From Leuconostoc pseudomesenteroides KCTC 3652 (GTDB taxonomy: Bacteria; Bacillota; Bacilli; Lactobacillales; Lactobacillaceae): 64,000 bases of DNA. Below the pieces are notes generated by a model. The model saw only the letters and a program-made list of their open reading frames with translations. It was not told the DNA's origin and did not search any database. The translations under genes were made by a program, and so were the position numbers. Of the stretch, positions 1-10,187 are shown in pieces (the stretch's first letter is position 1; each line of letters opens with the position of its first letter). Location of the stretch: assembly GCF_014634745.1 (NCBI RefSeq), contig NZ_BMBP01000007.1:1-64000 (forward strand), given 5' to 3'.

Positions 1-68
1 AAGGAGCACGGTTGGAAACCGTGTAAGCGTGGCGACACGTTTCGAGGGTTCGAATCCCTTCCTCTCCA
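1..68 (+). tRNA. tRNA-Ser(GGA), 5' end cut by window edge
   Basis: The visible part has an anticodon stem CACGG/CCGTG around loop TTGGAAA (anticodon GGA), a long variable arm typical of class II tRNAs, the TTCGAAT T-loop, and the 3' acceptor strand CCTCTCC. The D arm lies outside the window. The base after the acceptor strand is A, whereas tRNA-Ser usually carries G. CCA is not encoded. Confidence 0.9.
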
Positions 69-72
69 TCAT

Positions 73-145
73 GGACGCTTAGCTCAGCTGGGAGAGCACC
101 TGCCTTACAAGCAGGGGGTCACAGGTTCGATCCCTGTAGCGTCCA
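73..145 (+). tRNA. tRNA-Val(TAC)
   Basis: Complete cloverleaf: acceptor GGACGCT/AGCGTCC with discriminator A, anticodon stem CCTGC/GCAGG, loop CTTACAA (anticodon TAC), T-loop TTCGATC. CCA is not encoded. It lies four bases after tRNA-Ser, so the two are probably cotranscribed. Confidence 0.95.
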
Positions 146-147
146 TT

Positions 148-221
148 GGTCGCATGGTCTAGCTGGTTAGGACGCCTGCCTGTCACGCAGGAGATCGCGG
201 GTTCGAGCCCCGCTGTGACCG
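148..221 (+). tRNA. tRNA-Asp(GTC)
   Basis: Complete cloverleaf with acceptor GGTCGCA/TGTGACC, anticodon loop CTGTCAC (GTC) and discriminator G. It follows tRNA-Val by two bases. About 100 bp without a recognisable gene follow (222-324). Confidence 0.95.
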
Positions 222-324
222 CTACAAGTTTTAAAAAGACATGTACAATTTTCAGTGTAAAGTAAGGCGCAATTCCTTACCATGTTATTTCGGCCTTGAG
301 TCGATATATATTTTATTTAGTATT

Positions 325-395
325 AGGGATATAGTTAAACGGTAGAATAGCGGTCTCCAAAACCGTTGATGGGGGTTCGATTCCCTCTATCCCTG
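325..395 (+). tRNA. tRNA-Trp(CCA)
   Basis: Complete cloverleaf with acceptor AGGGATA/TATCCCT, anticodon loop TCTCCAA (CCA) and discriminator G. It is separated from tRNA-Asp by a 103-bp spacer and is followed four bases later by tRNA-His. Confidence 0.95.
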
Positions 396-399
396 CCAT

Positions 400-473
400 G
401 GCGGTAGTGGTGAAGTGGTTAACACACTGGTTTGTGGATCCAGCATGCGAGGGTTCGATCCCCTTCTACCGCC
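400..473 (+). tRNA. tRNA-His(GTG)
   Basis: Acceptor GCGGTAG/CTACCGC with the extra G-1 at 400 opposite C73, the hallmark of tRNA-His. The anticodon loop contains GTG. The T-loop is TTCGATC. Confidence 0.95.
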
Positions 474-497
474 CTAAGCTTTAGGGCTTTATCATAT

Positions 498-581
498 GCC
501 GCTGTGGCGGAATTGGCAGACGCGCTGGACTCAAAATCCAGTGGTGGCAACACCGTGTGGGTTCGACTCCCACCGGCGGCA
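498..581 (+). tRNA. tRNA-Leu(CAA)
   Basis: Class II tRNA with acceptor GCCGCTG/CGGCGGC, anticodon CAA inside ACTCAAAAT, a long variable arm, T-loop TTCGACT and discriminator A. It is the last tRNA of the cluster. Confidence 0.95.
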
Positions 582-587
582 TTATTA

Positions 588-613
588 AACAACCTTTCAG
601 GTTGTTTTTTTTT
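588..613 (+). terminator. Rho-independent terminator of the tRNA cluster
   Basis: Stem AACAACCT / AGGTTGTT with loop TTC, followed by seven more T. It lies directly after tRNA-Leu. Confidence 0.9.
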
Positions 614-827
614 ATATTTCATGTATAATTAGTACCTGTAGTACTGTGAATAAATATGATTTTTGCGAAATATTGTCCGCAAGTTCTTTATATTGAAGCA
701 AACGTTATCTGCGGAAACAGGGGCGATTGCTTTTTTTGTGCTCATAGGTTACTTTTTCAAGCCACATAGCTTGATTTGTAATCAAACAGTAATGTAAACA
801 CGGTAAATAATTAATGAGGTGATAAGT
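602..827 (+). promoter_or_regulatory. rpoBC promoter and about 190-nt structured leader
   Basis: An extended -10 (TGTATAAT, 622-629) follows a weak -35 (TTGTTT, 602-607; 16-bp spacer) that overlaps the tRNA terminator. The start point is expected near 636, leaving a leader of about 190 nt. The leader can fold: GTAC-5-GTAC near 631-643 and TCCGCA (676-681) with TGCGGA (710-715). Long structured rpoB leaders (the Lacto-rpoB motif class) are known in lactic acid bacteria. Whether this matches that consensus was not tested. Confidence 0.6.
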
Positions 828-3800
828 GTGGCAGGACATTTAGTTAAGTACGGTAAGCACCGTACTCGTCGGTCTTATGCAAGTATCAAAGAGGTCTTAG
901 ATGTACCAAATTTGATTGAAATTCAAACGGCATCATATCAATGGTTCTTAGATGATGGTATCAAAGAAATGTTTGGAGACATCATGCCAATCGATGATTT
1001 CCAAGGAACATTATCATTGGAATATGTTGATTATCAGTTGATGGAACCCAAATATAACATTGATGAAGCACGTGAACATGATGCTAACTACTCAGCACCA
1101 TTACACGTAACTTTGCGTTTGACTAACCATGAAACTGGTGAAATCAAGTCTCAAGATGTTTTCTTTGGTGATTTTCCATTGATGACGGAGCAAGGAACGT
1201 TCATTATCAACGGTGCTGAACGTGTTATTGTTTCTCAATTAGTGCGTTCACCAGGTATCTATTACAATCAAGAAACAGATAAAAATGGTCGTCCTCATTA
1301 TGGCACAACCGTCATTCCTAACCGTGGTGCATGGTTAGAATATGAAACTGATGCAAAAGGTATTGCAAACGTTCGTATTGATCGTACACGTAAATTGCTC
1401 ATGACTGAGTTGGTTCGCGCGTTGGGATTTGGCTCTGATTCTGATATTATTGATATTTTTTCAGATCAGTATGATGCTTTGAATATGACTTTGGAAAAAG
1501 ACGTTCACAAAGACATGTCTGATTCTCGTGTCGAAGAATCTTTGAAAGATATCTATGAACGCTTGCGTCCTGGTGAACCCAAAACGGCAGATTCATCACG
1601 TGCGTTGTTGGTTGCACGTTTCTTTGATCCAAAACGTTATGATTTAGCATCTGTTGGTCGTTACAAAATCAACAAAAAGTTGTCTTTGAAGACACGCTTG
1701 TTAAATCAGACATTAGCAGAGACTTTGGCTGATCCTGATTCAGGTGAAATTATTGCCGAAAAAGGAACCTTAGTTGACAAGTCAGTGATGGCTAAATTAT
1801 CACCATTTTTGGATCGTGATGATTTCAAGACAACAACTTATACACCTTCTGGTGATGCTGTTCTTGAAGAACCTGTAACATTACAAAAGATTAAAATTGA
1901 AGCACCTGAAAATCCTGATAAGACGCTGCTGTTGATCGGAAACGGTCATATTGATGAACATGATCGTACAGTTCGTCCAGCCGACATTTTGGCTGGCATG
2001 AACTACTTCTTGAACTTACAAGAAGGTGTTGGATCAGTCGATGATATTGATCATCTTGGAAATCGTCGTATTCGATCAGTTGGAGAATTACTACAAAACC
2101 AATTCCGTATTGGATTAACGCGTATGGAACGTGTTGTACGCGAACGTATGTCAATTCAAGACGCCAATACAGTTACGCCGCAACAATTGATTAATATTCG
2201 TCCTGTTGTTGCTGCTGTTAAGGAATTTTTTGGTTCTTCACAGTTGTCACAGTTTATGGATCAAACCAACCCACTGGGTGAAATGAACCATAAGCGTCGT
2301 TTGTCAGCTCTTGGACCAGGTGGTTTGACACGTGATCGTGCCGGTGTTGAAGTCCGAGATGTTCATTACACGCACTATGGCCGAATTGACCCAATTGAAA
2401 CACCTGAAGGTCCTAACATTGGTTTGATTAACTCACTGGCTACTTATGGCCGTATTAACAAGTATGGTTTTGTTGAAACACCATACCGTCGTGTTGATTG
2501 GACAACTCACAAAGTTACCGACAAAATTGACTATTTGACGGCTGATGAAGAAGATAATTACATTGTTGCACAAGCCAACTCACCATTGAATGAAGATGGT
2601 AGCTTTGTACACAATACGGTTATGGCGCGTTTTGGTGAAGAAAACATTGAAACACCAATTGATCGCATTGATTACATGGACGTTTCGCCTAAACAAGTTG
2701 TTTCCGTTGGAACAGCTGCAATTCCTTTCTTGGAAAACGATGATTCCAACCGTGCTTTGATGGGTGCCAACATGCAACGTCAAGCTGTACCATTGCTTGA
2801 TCCACATGCGCCACTTGTTGGTACAGGTATTGAATACAAGGCCGCGCACGATTCAGGTGTTGCTATGATTTCTCGTGCAGCTGGTGAAGTTGAATATGTT
2901 GATGGACGTCAAATTCGTGTGCGTCGTGAAGATGGACAACTTGACACCTATGAATTGATGAAGTTCCGTCGTTCAAATGGTGGTAAAAACTATAACCAAA
3001 AGCCAATTGTTCATGCTGGTGAGCACGTTGAAGCTGATGAAGTTTTGGCTGATGGTCCATCAATGGAACAAGGAGAGTTAGCTTTGGGTCAAAACCCACT
3101 GATTGCTTTCATGACTTGGCAAGGTTACAACTTCGAAGATGCTATCGTTTTGAATGAACGTTTGGTTCGCGAAGATGTTTATACATCAATTCATATTGAA
3201 GAATATGACTCAGAAGCGCGTGACACAAAACTTGGACCGGAAGAAATGACACGCGAAATTCCTAATACTGGTGAAGACCAGTTGAAGGATTTGGATGCTG
3301 ATGGTATTATTCGTGTCGGTGCTGAAGTTCATGATGGTGATATTTTGGTTGGTAAAGTGACACCAAAGGGTGTCACAGAATTATCTGCCGAAGAACGCTT
3401 GCTTCATGCTATCTTTGGAGAAAAAGCACGTGAAGTGCGTGATACATCATTACGTGTCCCTCACGGTGGCGGTGGTGTTGTTCAAAACGTACGTATTTAT
3501 ACACCAGAAAATGGTGATGAGTTAGCACCAGGTGTTAATATGATGGTACGTGTCTACATTGCTCAGAAGCGTAAGATTCAAGTTGGTGATAAAATGGCTG
3601 GCCGTCATGGAAACAAAGGAACTGTTTCTGTGGTTGTCCCTGAAGAAGATATGCCATACATGCCAGATGGCACACCAATTGACATTTTGCTCTCACCAAT
3701 GGGCGTGCCTTCACGTATGAACATTGGGCAAGTTTTGGAACTTCACTTAGGATTTGCTGCAAAACAACTTGGTATTCACGTTGCCTCACCTGTCTTTGAC

Positions 3801-4442
3801 GGTGCTAGTGATGATGAAATTGAAGCCGCATTACGCGAAGCCGGCTTGCCACAAGATGGTAAATCAGTTGTTTATGATGGCCGTACGGGTGAAGCATTCG
3901 ACAAACGTGTTGGCGTTGGTGTCATGCACTATATGAAGTTAGCCCACATGGTCGACGATAAGATACACGCGCGTTCTATTGGACCATACTCGCTTGTTAC
4001 GCAACAGCCTTTGGGTGGTAAAGCGCAATTTGGTGGACAGCGTTTCGGTGAAATGGAAGTTTGGGCATTGGAAGCTTATGGTGCTGCTTATACCTTGCAA
4101 GAAATCTTGACATACAAGTCAGATGATGTTGCTGGACGTGTTAAAGTTTATGAGTCAATCATCAAGGGTGAACCAATTCCACGCCCTGGTGTGCCAGAAT
4201 CATTCCGTGTCTTGGTAAAAGAATTGCAAGCACTTGGTCTAGACATGCAGGTCTTGGATGGATCGGGCGATGAAGTAGAATTGCGTCAAATGGATGAAGA
4301 TGATTCGATTTTACCAGTTGATGCACTTGAAAAATTGGCTCGTACAAATCCAGATTTGTTAAATAAAGAAGACGAAGAAGTTGCAGCAGCCTTTTCTAAG
4401 GTTGAAGCACAAGATACAGCTGCATCAGACGGCAATAATTAA
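828..4442 (+). CDS. rpoB: DNA-directed RNA polymerase subunit beta
   Basis: The 1204-residue beta subunit of RNA polymerase, forming the fork loop and one side of the active cleft. The rifampicin region (about residues 468-500) reads [15 protein letters not shown] then [17 protein letters not shown], wild-type-like at the main resistance positions (D516, H526 and S531 equivalents are present). The switch and flap regions ([20 protein letters not shown]) are intact. The start is set at GTG 828 because GAGGTGAT (816-823) is a good ribosome site for it. An in-frame GTG at 819 would overlap that site. It is transcribed with rpoC, which starts 19 bp downstream. Length is normal for Lactobacillales. 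Confidence 0.98.
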   Translation: MAGHLVKYGKHRTRRSYASIKEVLDVPNLIEIQTASYQWFLDDGIKEMFGDIMPIDDFQGTLSLEYVDYQLMEPKYNIDEAREHDANYSAPLHVTLRLTNHETGEIKSQDVFFGDFPLMTEQGTFIINGAERVIVSQLVRSPGIYYNQETDKNGRPHYGTTVIPNRGAWLEYETDAKGIANVRIDRTRKLLMTELVRALGFGSDSDIIDIFSDQYDALNMTLEKDVHKDMSDSRVEESLKDIYERLRPGEPKTADSSRALLVARFFDPKRYDLASVGRYKINKKLSLKTRLLNQTLAETLADPDSGEIIAEKGTLVDKSVMAKLSPFLDRDDFKTTTYTPSGDAVLEEPVTLQKIKIEAPENPDKTLLLIGNGHIDEHDRTVRPADILAGMNYFLNLQEGVGSVDDIDHLGNRRIRSVGELLQNQFRIGLTRMERVVRERMSIQDANTVTPQQLINIRPVVAAVKEFFGSSQLSQFMDQTNPLGEMNHKRRLSALGPGGLTRDRAGVEVRDVHYTHYGRIDPIETPEGPNIGLINSLATYGRINKYGFVETPYRRVDWTTHKVTDKIDYLTADEEDNYIVAQANSPLNEDGSFVHNTVMARFGEENIETPIDRIDYMDVSPKQVVSVGTAAIPFLENDDSNRALMGANMQRQAVPLLDPHAPLVGTGIEYKAAHDSGVAMISRAAGEVEYVDGRQIRVRREDGQLDTYELMKFRRSNGGKNYNQKPIVHAGEHVEADEVLADGPSMEQGELALGQNPLIAFMTWQGYNFEDAIVLNERLVREDVYTSIHIEEYDSEARDTKLGPEEMTREIPNTGEDQLKDLDADGIIRVGAEVHDGDILVGKVTPKGVTELSAEERLLHAIFGEKAREVRDTSLRVPHGGGGVVQNVRIYTPENGDELAPGVNMMVRVYIAQKRKIQVGDKMAGRHGNKGTVSVVVPEEDMPYMPDGTPIDILLSPMGVPSRMNIGQVLELHLGFAAKQLGIHVASPVFDGASDDEIEAALREAGLPQDGKSVVYDGRTGEAFDKRVGVGVMHYMKLAHMVDDKIHARSIGPYSLVTQQPLGGKAQFGGQRFGEMEVWALEAYGAAYTLQEILTYKSDDVAGRVKVYESIIKGEPIPRPGVPESFRVLVKELQALGLDMQVLDGSGDEVELRQMDEDDSILPVDALEKLARTNPDLLNKEDEEVAAAFSKVEAQDTAASDGNN

Positions 4443-4461
4443 GAAAGGTAACAGCAAATAG

Positions 4462-7400
4462 ATGGCAATCGATGTTAACAAGTTTGAAAGTATGCAAATC
4501 GGTTTGGCATCACCAGATAAGATTCGTTCATGGTCTTATGGTGAAGTAAAAAAGCCAGAAACGATTAATTATCGAACATTAAAGCCTGAAAAAGACGGTT
4601 TGTTCGATGAACGCATTTTCGGACCTACAAAAGATTATGAATGTGCCTGTGGTAAATACAAGCGAATCCGATATAAAGGTATCGTCTGCGACCGTTGTGG
4701 TGTTGAAGTAACATCATCAAAAGTACGTCGCGAGCGTATGGGTCACATCGAATTGGCTGCACCTGTTACACATATTTGGTATTTCAAAGGTATTCCTTCA
4801 CGAATGGGTCTTGTTTTGGATATGTCACCTCGTTCACTTGAAGAAATTATCTACTTTGCGTCATACGTTGTCATTGAACCTGGTGATGCACCAGTTGAGA
4901 AGAAGCAAATGGTGACGGAACGCGAATACCGCCAATTGAAAAAAGAATATGGTGCTGGCTTTAAGGCTGGTATGGGTGCGGAAGCAATTAAAGAATTGTT
5001 GGCTAATGTTGATTTAGCTGGCGAAGCTGATGAGTTGAAGCGCGAATTGCAAGAAGCTACTGGTCAAAAACGTGTACGCGCTGTACGTCGTTTGGACATT
5101 GTTGAAGCGTTCTTACAATCTGACAATAAGCCTGAATGGATGGTAATGGACGTTGTGCCTGTTATCCCACCAGACTTGCGTCCAATGGTCCAATTGGAAG
5201 GTGGTCGTTTTGCGACTTCTGATTTGAATGATTTGTATCGCCGTGTGATTAACCGCAACAATCGTTTGAAGCGTTTGTTGGACTTAAATGCCCCAGGTAT
5301 TATTGTTCAAAACGAAAAGCGTATGTTACAAGAAGCTGTTGACGCCTTGATTGATAATGGTCGTCGTGGTCGTCCAGTGGCTGGTCCTGGTAACCGTCCA
5401 TTGAAATCACTTTCACACATGCTAAAAGGTAAGCAAGGTCGTTTCCGTCAAAACTTGCTTGGTAAGCGTGTCGATTATTCTGGTCGTTCAGTTATTGATG
5501 TTGGACCTTTCTTGAAGATGAACCAAATGGGATTGCCTGTACCAATGGCAATCGAATTGTTCCGTCCATTTATCATGAAAGAATTAACAACACGTAAGTT
5601 GGCTGGTAACGTCAAATCTGCTAAGCGTAAGATTGATAAAGCTGACGGCGATGTCATGGATGTTTTGGAAGATGTTATTAAAGAACACCCTGTTTTGTTA
5701 AACCGTGCACCTACGTTGCACCGTTTAGGCATTCAAGCGTTTGAGCCAGTGTTAGTTTCAGGTAAAGCAATGCGTTTGCATCCGCTGGTTACTGAAGCCT
5801 ATAACGCAGACTTTGATGGTGATCAGATGGCGATTCACGTGCCATTATCTGATGAAGCACAAGCTGAAGCACGTTTACTAATGCTTGCCGCTGGGCACAT
5901 TTTGGCACCAAAAGATGGAAAGCCAATCGTTGCGCCATCACAGGACATGGTTATTGGTAACTATTACCTAACTACTGAGGAAGCTGGTCGCGAAGGCGAA
6001 GGGATGATTTTCTCAAGTGTTGATGAAGCACGCATTGCTTTTGCAAGTAAAGTTGTTCATTATCATACACGTGTTGGAATCCAAACGTCTTCATTCCCAG
6101 CTGAAAAGCCATTTACAGACGAACAACGTTCTAAAGTAATGGTTACATCAGTTGGAAAGCTAATTTTTAATGAAATTTTACCAACTGATTTTCCGTTTAT
6201 CAACGAACCATCTGAGGATAACTTTAAGGGCGTCGATGATCGTTTCTTCATTGAGTCAGGTGAAGATATTCATGATTATCTAGCAGAAACGCCAATCATT
6301 GGTGCTTTCAAAAAAGGATTCTTATCAGATATTATTGCTGAAGTTTACAAGCGCTACAAAGTGACGGAAACGTCACTGTTACTGGATCGCATGAAAGACT
6401 TAGGCTATGAAAAGTCAACTGAATCTGGTTTGACAGTTGCTATGACTGATGTGACAGATTTGAAAGAAAAGCCTGCTATTCTTGAAGATGCGCATAACCA
6501 AGTTGCTACTGTAACCAAGCAATTCCGTCGAGGACTGATTACGGATGATGAGCGCTACCAACGAGTTACTGAAATTTGGACAAAAGCCAAGGATATCATT
6601 CAAGATAAGCTGATTGAATCATTTGAACCAACTAATCCAATTTTCATGATGCAAGACTCAGGTGCTCGTGGTAACATTTCAAACTTCGTTCAATTGGCTG
6701 GTATGCGTGGTCTGATGGCCGGACCTGGTGGTAAAATTATTGAATTGCCAGTTACAGCTAACTTCCGTGAAGGTTTGACAGTGATGGAAATGTTTATTTC
6801 TACTCACGGGGCCCGAAAGGGAATGTCAGATACAGCCTTGAAGACGGCTAACTCAGGATACTTGACGCGTCGACTAGTTGATGTTGCGCAAGATGTTATT
6901 GTTCGTGAATTCGACAATGATTCTGATCGTGGTGTTGCCGTTAAAGCAATCATGGATGGCACATCAGTTGTTGAACCACTTTACGATCGTATTTTGGGAC
7001 GTTATGCAATGAAGTCAGTGTTTGATCCAGAAACTGGTGAAAAGATTGTTTCTCGTAATGAAATGATTGATGAAGATGTTGCCAAAGCGATTGTCAATGC
7101 TGGCATTGAAGAAGTAACGATTCGTTCTGTCTTTACGTCAACAACAGAGCACGGTGTTTCAGTACTCGACTATGGTCGTAACTTAGCATCTGGTGAAGAA
7201 GTTGAAGTGGGTGAAGCTGTTGGAACTGTTGCTGCACAATCAATTGGTGAACCAGGTACGCAATTGACAATGCGTAACTTCCATACAGGTGGTGTTGCCG
7301 GTGGTAATGATATTACGCAAGGTTTGCCTCGTGTCCAAGAAATTGTTGAAGCACGTATTCCTAAGGGACGTGCAGAAATTTCTGAAGTGACTGGTGTTGT

Positions 7401-8124
7401 GACTGCAATTGAAGAAAACCCAGCAGAACGTACGAAAGCTGTCACTATTGAAGGTGAAACGGATACGCGTACGTATACTTTGCCGCTCACTGCACGCATG
7501 CGTTTTGCAGAAGGTGACGAGATCCAACGTGGTGATGCTATTAATGAAGGACCAATTGATCCTAAGGAATTATTAGCTGTTACAGATACGTTAACAACAG
7601 AATCATACATGTTAACAGAAATTCAAAAAGTTTACCGTTTACAAGGTATTGAAGTTTCGGATAAGCATATTGAAGTTATGATTCGTCAAATGTTGCGTAA
7701 AGTGCGTGTGATGGATCCGGGCGAAACAGACTTATTGCCAGGAACATTGATGGATATTGCTGATTTCAAGCGCGCTAATGAACCAGCATTGTTTGAAGGT
7801 CTTGTGCCGGCAACTGCTCGTCCAGTTTTGCTTGGTATTACTAAGGCTGCGTTAGAAACAAATTCATTCTTGTCAGCTGCGTCATTCCAAGAAACAACAC
7901 GTGTCTTGACTGATGCTGCTATTCGTGGTAAAAATGATCCACTAGTTGGTTTGAAAGAAAACGTTATTATTGGAAAGATCATTCCTGCCGGAACGGGTAT
8001 GGCGGAATATCGTAAGATTAAGAGTAAGGTTGTTGGTGATGTTATCGCACAACCTGAACTTGAGACAGAAGATACACCCGACATTCCAAAATTAGATGAT
8101 GTCGCTAAGGCATTTGAAGATTAA
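4462..8124 (+). CDS. rpoC: DNA-directed RNA polymerase subunit beta'
   Basis: The 1220-residue beta' subunit. It carries the N-terminal zinc-binding CxC...CxxC pattern (about residues 60-78; CACGKY and CDRCG), the absolutely conserved Mg-binding NADFDGD loop (about residue 447), the bridge-helix and trigger-loop region ([27 protein letters not shown]), and the C-terminal [19 protein letters not shown] motif. It is 19 bp downstream of rpoB, with GAAAGG (4443-4448) as a rather distant ribosome site. It is followed by a strong terminator, so rpoBC is a closed unit. Confidence 0.98.
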   Translation: MAIDVNKFESMQIGLASPDKIRSWSYGEVKKPETINYRTLKPEKDGLFDERIFGPTKDYECACGKYKRIRYKGIVCDRCGVEVTSSKVRRERMGHIELAAPVTHIWYFKGIPSRMGLVLDMSPRSLEEIIYFASYVVIEPGDAPVEKKQMVTEREYRQLKKEYGAGFKAGMGAEAIKELLANVDLAGEADELKRELQEATGQKRVRAVRRLDIVEAFLQSDNKPEWMVMDVVPVIPPDLRPMVQLEGGRFATSDLNDLYRRVINRNNRLKRLLDLNAPGIIVQNEKRMLQEAVDALIDNGRRGRPVAGPGNRPLKSLSHMLKGKQGRFRQNLLGKRVDYSGRSVIDVGPFLKMNQMGLPVPMAIELFRPFIMKELTTRKLAGNVKSAKRKIDKADGDVMDVLEDVIKEHPVLLNRAPTLHRLGIQAFEPVLVSGKAMRLHPLVTEAYNADFDGDQMAIHVPLSDEAQAEARLLMLAAGHILAPKDGKPIVAPSQDMVIGNYYLTTEEAGREGEGMIFSSVDEARIAFASKVVHYHTRVGIQTSSFPAEKPFTDEQRSKVMVTSVGKLIFNEILPTDFPFINEPSEDNFKGVDDRFFIESGEDIHDYLAETPIIGAFKKGFLSDIIAEVYKRYKVTETSLLLDRMKDLGYEKSTESGLTVAMTDVTDLKEKPAILEDAHNQVATVTKQFRRGLITDDERYQRVTEIWTKAKDIIQDKLIESFEPTNPIFMMQDSGARGNISNFVQLAGMRGLMAGPGGKIIELPVTANFREGLTVMEMFISTHGARKGMSDTALKTANSGYLTRRLVDVAQDVIVREFDNDSDRGVAVKAIMDGTSVVEPLYDRILGRYAMKSVFDPETGEKIVSRNEMIDEDVAKAIVNAGIEEVTIRSVFTSTTEHGVSVLDYGRNLASGEEVEVGEAVGTVAAQSIGEPGTQLTMRNFHTGGVAGGNDITQGLPRVQEIVEARIPKGRAEISEVTGVVTAIEENPAERTKAVTIEGETDTRTYTLPLTARMRFAEGDEIQRGDAINEGPIDPKELLAVTDTLTTESYMLTEIQKVYRLQGIEVSDKHIEVMIRQMLRKVRVMDPGETDLLPGTLMDIADFKRANEPALFEGLVPATARPVLLGITKAALETNSFLSAASFQETTRVLTDAAIRGKNDPLVGLKENVIIGKIIPAGTGMAEYRKIKSKVVGDVIAQPELETEDTPDIPKLDDVAKAFED

Positions 8125-8141
8125 TAGTGATGACTACAAAG

Positions 8142-8171
8142 CCGCTCATTTTTCGAATGAGCGGTTTTTTT
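8142..8171 (+). terminator. Terminator of rpoBC
   Basis: A 9-bp stem CCGCTCATT / AATGAGCGG with loop TTTCG and a seven-T run, 17 bp after the rpoC stop. Confidence 0.93.
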
Positions 8172-8209
8172 GATTTAAAGAAAATAAAATCAACAGGCGA
8201 ATGTGCACG

Positions 8210-8241
8210 TTATGCCAAAAATGATGTCGATTATGCCAAAA
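8210..8241. repeat. Tandem 11-bp direct repeat upstream of mrnC
   Basis: TTATGCCAAAA occurs at 8210-8220 and again at 8231-8241, 21 bp apart (two helical turns). It sits about 60-90 bp upstream of the proposed mrnC promoter. The spacing suits a dimeric DNA-binding protein. No regulator is identified. Confidence 0.55.
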
Positions 8242-8297
8242 GGGTATGTGTTTTCAGTTGTTTAAGATAAACTAATTATTGTTCTGCAGAACGATGT

Positions 8298-8336
8298 TTG
8301 AAAAGTTATACGCAATCTATCATAATTGCGTATAAT
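8298..8336 (+). promoter_or_regulatory. mrnC promoter overlapped by an 11-bp inverted repeat
   Basis: TTGAAA (8298-8303), a 17-bp spacer and CATAAT (8321-8326). A second -10-like TATAAT lies at 8331-8336. A perfect inverted repeat TTATACGCAAT (8306-8316) / ATTGCGTATAA (8325-8335) covers spacer and -10. It could be an operator. Either -10 puts the start point within about 10 bases of the mrnC ATG, and no Shine-Dalgarno site is present. Confidence 0.6.
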
Positions 8337-8342
8337 TGAATT

Positions 8343-8750
8343 ATGCATAATTTAAATTACGAACAAATGAACGGATTGGCATTGGCTTATATTGGAGATG
8401 CAATTTATGAATTAGAAGTGCGACAACATTTGTTAGCAATGGGTTTGACAAAGGTAAATGATCTTCAAAAAAGAAGTAAACATTACGTGTCGGCTAAAGC
8501 CCACGCAGCAATTTTTCAACGCATGTCAGACGATCAAATTCTTTTCGAAGATGAACTAATCTACTTTAAGCGTGGTCGAAACGCCAAATCACACACGAAA
8601 GCAAAAAATACTGATGTCGTTACCTATAGAATTTCGACAGGCATTGAAGCATTGTTTGGTTATTTATATTTGTCTAACCGTCAAAAACGATTGCAAACGT
8701 TAATGGCATGGATCTTTGACGAAATTGAAACTGGGAGAATAAAGAAATGA
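8343..8750 (+). CDS. mrnC: Mini-ribonuclease III (23S rRNA maturation)
   Basis: A 135-residue dimeric RNase III catalytic domain without the dsRNA-binding domain, which matures 23S rRNA ends. The signature AYIGDAIYELEVRQHLL (about residues 15-31) holds the conserved catalytic Asp and Glu region. The positive HYVSAKAHA segment and the GRNAKSHTKAKNTD motif are typical. The mrnC-rlmB-sigH order is conserved from Bacillus. No ribosome site precedes ATG 8343, and the promoter lies so close that the mRNA may be leaderless. Its stop overlaps the rlmB start (ATGA). Confidence 0.93.
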   Translation: MHNLNYEQMNGLALAYIGDAIYELEVRQHLLAMGLTKVNDLQKRSKHYVSAKAHAAIFQRMSDDQILFEDELIYFKRGRNAKSHTKAKNTDVVTYRISTGIEALFGYLYLSNRQKRLQTLMAWIFDEIETGRIKK

Positions 8751-9496
8751 AACGTGATGAAGCAGGTGAATTCATTTATGGTCATCATGCCAGTGTTGAA
8801 GCACTAAAAAGCAAACAAGAAATCAACAAAGTTTTGGTACAAACTGGCCTGCAAGATAAAATGCGCAATGAAGTTTTGCAGTTTGCAAAAAAAAGGGGAT
8901 TAGTTGTTCAGCAAGCCCCTAAATCGAAATTAGATGAATTAACTGATGGCGGGAACCATCAAGGTGTTGTGCTGAGTGTTGCCGCTTTTGAGTATGCCTC
9001 AATTGATGATTTATTTGATCGAGCCAGTCAACAAGATGAAGAGCCATTTTTTTTGATTTTAGATGGTATTGAGGATCCACATAATTTAGGATCAATTTTA
9101 AGAACGGCCGACGCTGCTGGCGTCCACGGTATTATCATTCCTAAACGTCGCGCGGTTCAACTGACCGCGACAGTGGCCAAAACATCCACGGGTGCTATCG
9201 AACACGTGCCAGTCGCTCGTGTGACTAATTTGGCAGCAGTTGTCGAGTCACTCAAAAAGCGTGGCGTCTGGATATTTGGTACCGACATGTCTGGTGAAGA
9301 TTATCGTCGCTTGGATGCCAAGGGAGCCACGGCTTTAATCATTGGCAACGAGGGGAAGGGCATTTCGCCACTTTTGAAGAAAAAGGTGGATGGTATGTTA
9401 ACAATTCCAATGATTGGGCATGTTCAGAGTTTAAATGCCAGTGTTGCAGCTAGTTTATTGATATATCAAGGATATAATTCACGTCATCCGTTATAA
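8747..9496 (+). CDS. rlmB: 23S rRNA (guanosine-2'-O)-methyltransferase RlmB/TrmH family
   Basis: A 249-residue SPOUT-class methyltransferase. The N-terminal substrate-binding domain (about 1-80) begins IYGHHASVEAL. The C-terminal knotted SAM domain carries LDGIEDPHNLGSILRTADAAGVHG, GNEGKGIS and IPMIGHVQSLNASVAAS, the three canonical motifs. It likely 2'-O-methylates a guanosine in 23S rRNA, G2251 by family. ATG 8747 overlaps the mrnC stop by four bases and is preceded by GGGAGAATAAAGAA. The two genes are translationally coupled. Confidence 0.95.
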   Translation: MKRDEAGEFIYGHHASVEALKSKQEINKVLVQTGLQDKMRNEVLQFAKKRGLVVQQAPKSKLDELTDGGNHQGVVLSVAAFEYASIDDLFDRASQQDEEPFFLILDGIEDPHNLGSILRTADAAGVHGIIIPKRRAVQLTATVAKTSTGAIEHVPVARVTNLAAVVESLKKRGVWIFGTDMSGEDYRRLDAKGATALIIGNEGKGISPLLKKKVDGMLTIPMIGHVQSLNASVAASLLIYQGYNSRHPL

Positions 9497-9577
9497 TACG
9501 CATACCAAATAAACAGAATAGCACGATGATATCTATCTTATATTCTGTTAATGTATGCGACAAACGGGAGCATAATA

Positions 9578-10126
9578 TTGACGAAAGATAGGCTGTTAGC
9601 CACAGTAATTGCGGCAAAAAAAGGACATGATTGTGCATACAGTGTGCTAATAAAACATTTAAAACCTGCTATTTTTAACGTTCATAAGCGAAAAATAAGT
9701 GGGCATATTAAAAAGGATGATTGGTATTCCGAGGGACTTGAAATACTAATGAAGTGTGTGAAACGGTATGAAGTAGCATGCCCACGTGCAAAATTTTCGA
9801 CTTACTTTATTACTGCGCTATCAAATCGAGCTATTGATTTGTTGCGACATCATAACACTGAAAAAGCACAGTTTTGTCAAAAGATGATTTGGGTCGATGA
9901 TGATGAAAAACCCATAGATATTGCTACAGACACGTATAATCCAGAAGTTATTGTTGGTTTACGAGAGTCTATTAACCAATTAAGTTTAGCAAAATCGACT
10001 TCATTCAAGCATGCAGTCCTACAAATGATAGGTGCTTTGAAATACGATATTGCTGAGAGTGATAAACGGCGGTTTGAACAAATGCAATATCGTCTCAAAA
10101 AAATGATAGAAGCTGGTGTGAAATAA
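9578..10126 (+). CDS. SigH/ComX-like alternative sigma factor
   Basis: A 182-residue sigma-70-family protein with a recognisable region 2: DWYSEGLEILMKCVKRYE then FSTYFITALSNRAIDLLRHH (about residues 49-98). The C-terminal region 4 is short and divergent. The place after mrnC-rlmB is that of sigH in Bacillus and of comX/sigX-type genes in lactic acid bacteria, which control competence genes. The yacP gene normally between rlmB and sigH is absent. The start is taken as TTG 9578, seven bases after CGGGAG. The in-frame ATG 9551 has no ribosome site. A 9-bp inverted repeat AACAGAATA (9512-9520) / TATTCTGTT (9541-9549) lies in the leader. Confidence 0.8.
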   Translation: MTKDRLLATVIAAKKGHDCAYSVLIKHLKPAIFNVHKRKISGHIKKDDWYSEGLEILMKCVKRYEVACPRAKFSTYFITALSNRAIDLLRHHNTEKAQFCQKMIWVDDDEKPIDIATDTYNPEVIVGLRESINQLSLAKSTSFKHAVLQMIGALKYDIAESDKRRFEQMQYRLKKMIEAGVK

Positions 10127-10128
10127 TG

Positions 10129-10174
10129 AAAAAAGCCTTGTAACGTGATTATTATTCACGCTACAAGGCTTTTT
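10129..10174. terminator. Bidirectional terminator between sigH-like and DUF915 genes
   Basis: A long stem AAAAAGCCTTGTA...TACAAGGCTTTTT with an inner CGTG/CACG stem. A-runs on one side and T-runs on the other serve both convergent genes. Confidence 0.9.
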
Positions 10175-10187
10175 GAGTGTAGGAGTT

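Noticed and set aside
222-324. Possible gene or extra tRNA in the spacer between tRNA-Asp and tRNA-Trp
   Set aside because: No T-loop signature, no anticodon arm and no ORF with a ribosome site.
468-480. rpoB rifampicin-region differences (T, G, M and N versus the E. coli residues) as resistance mutations
   Set aside because: The variation (in the codons around 2232-2330) is at positions that differ naturally in Lactobacillales. The main resistance sites are wild type.
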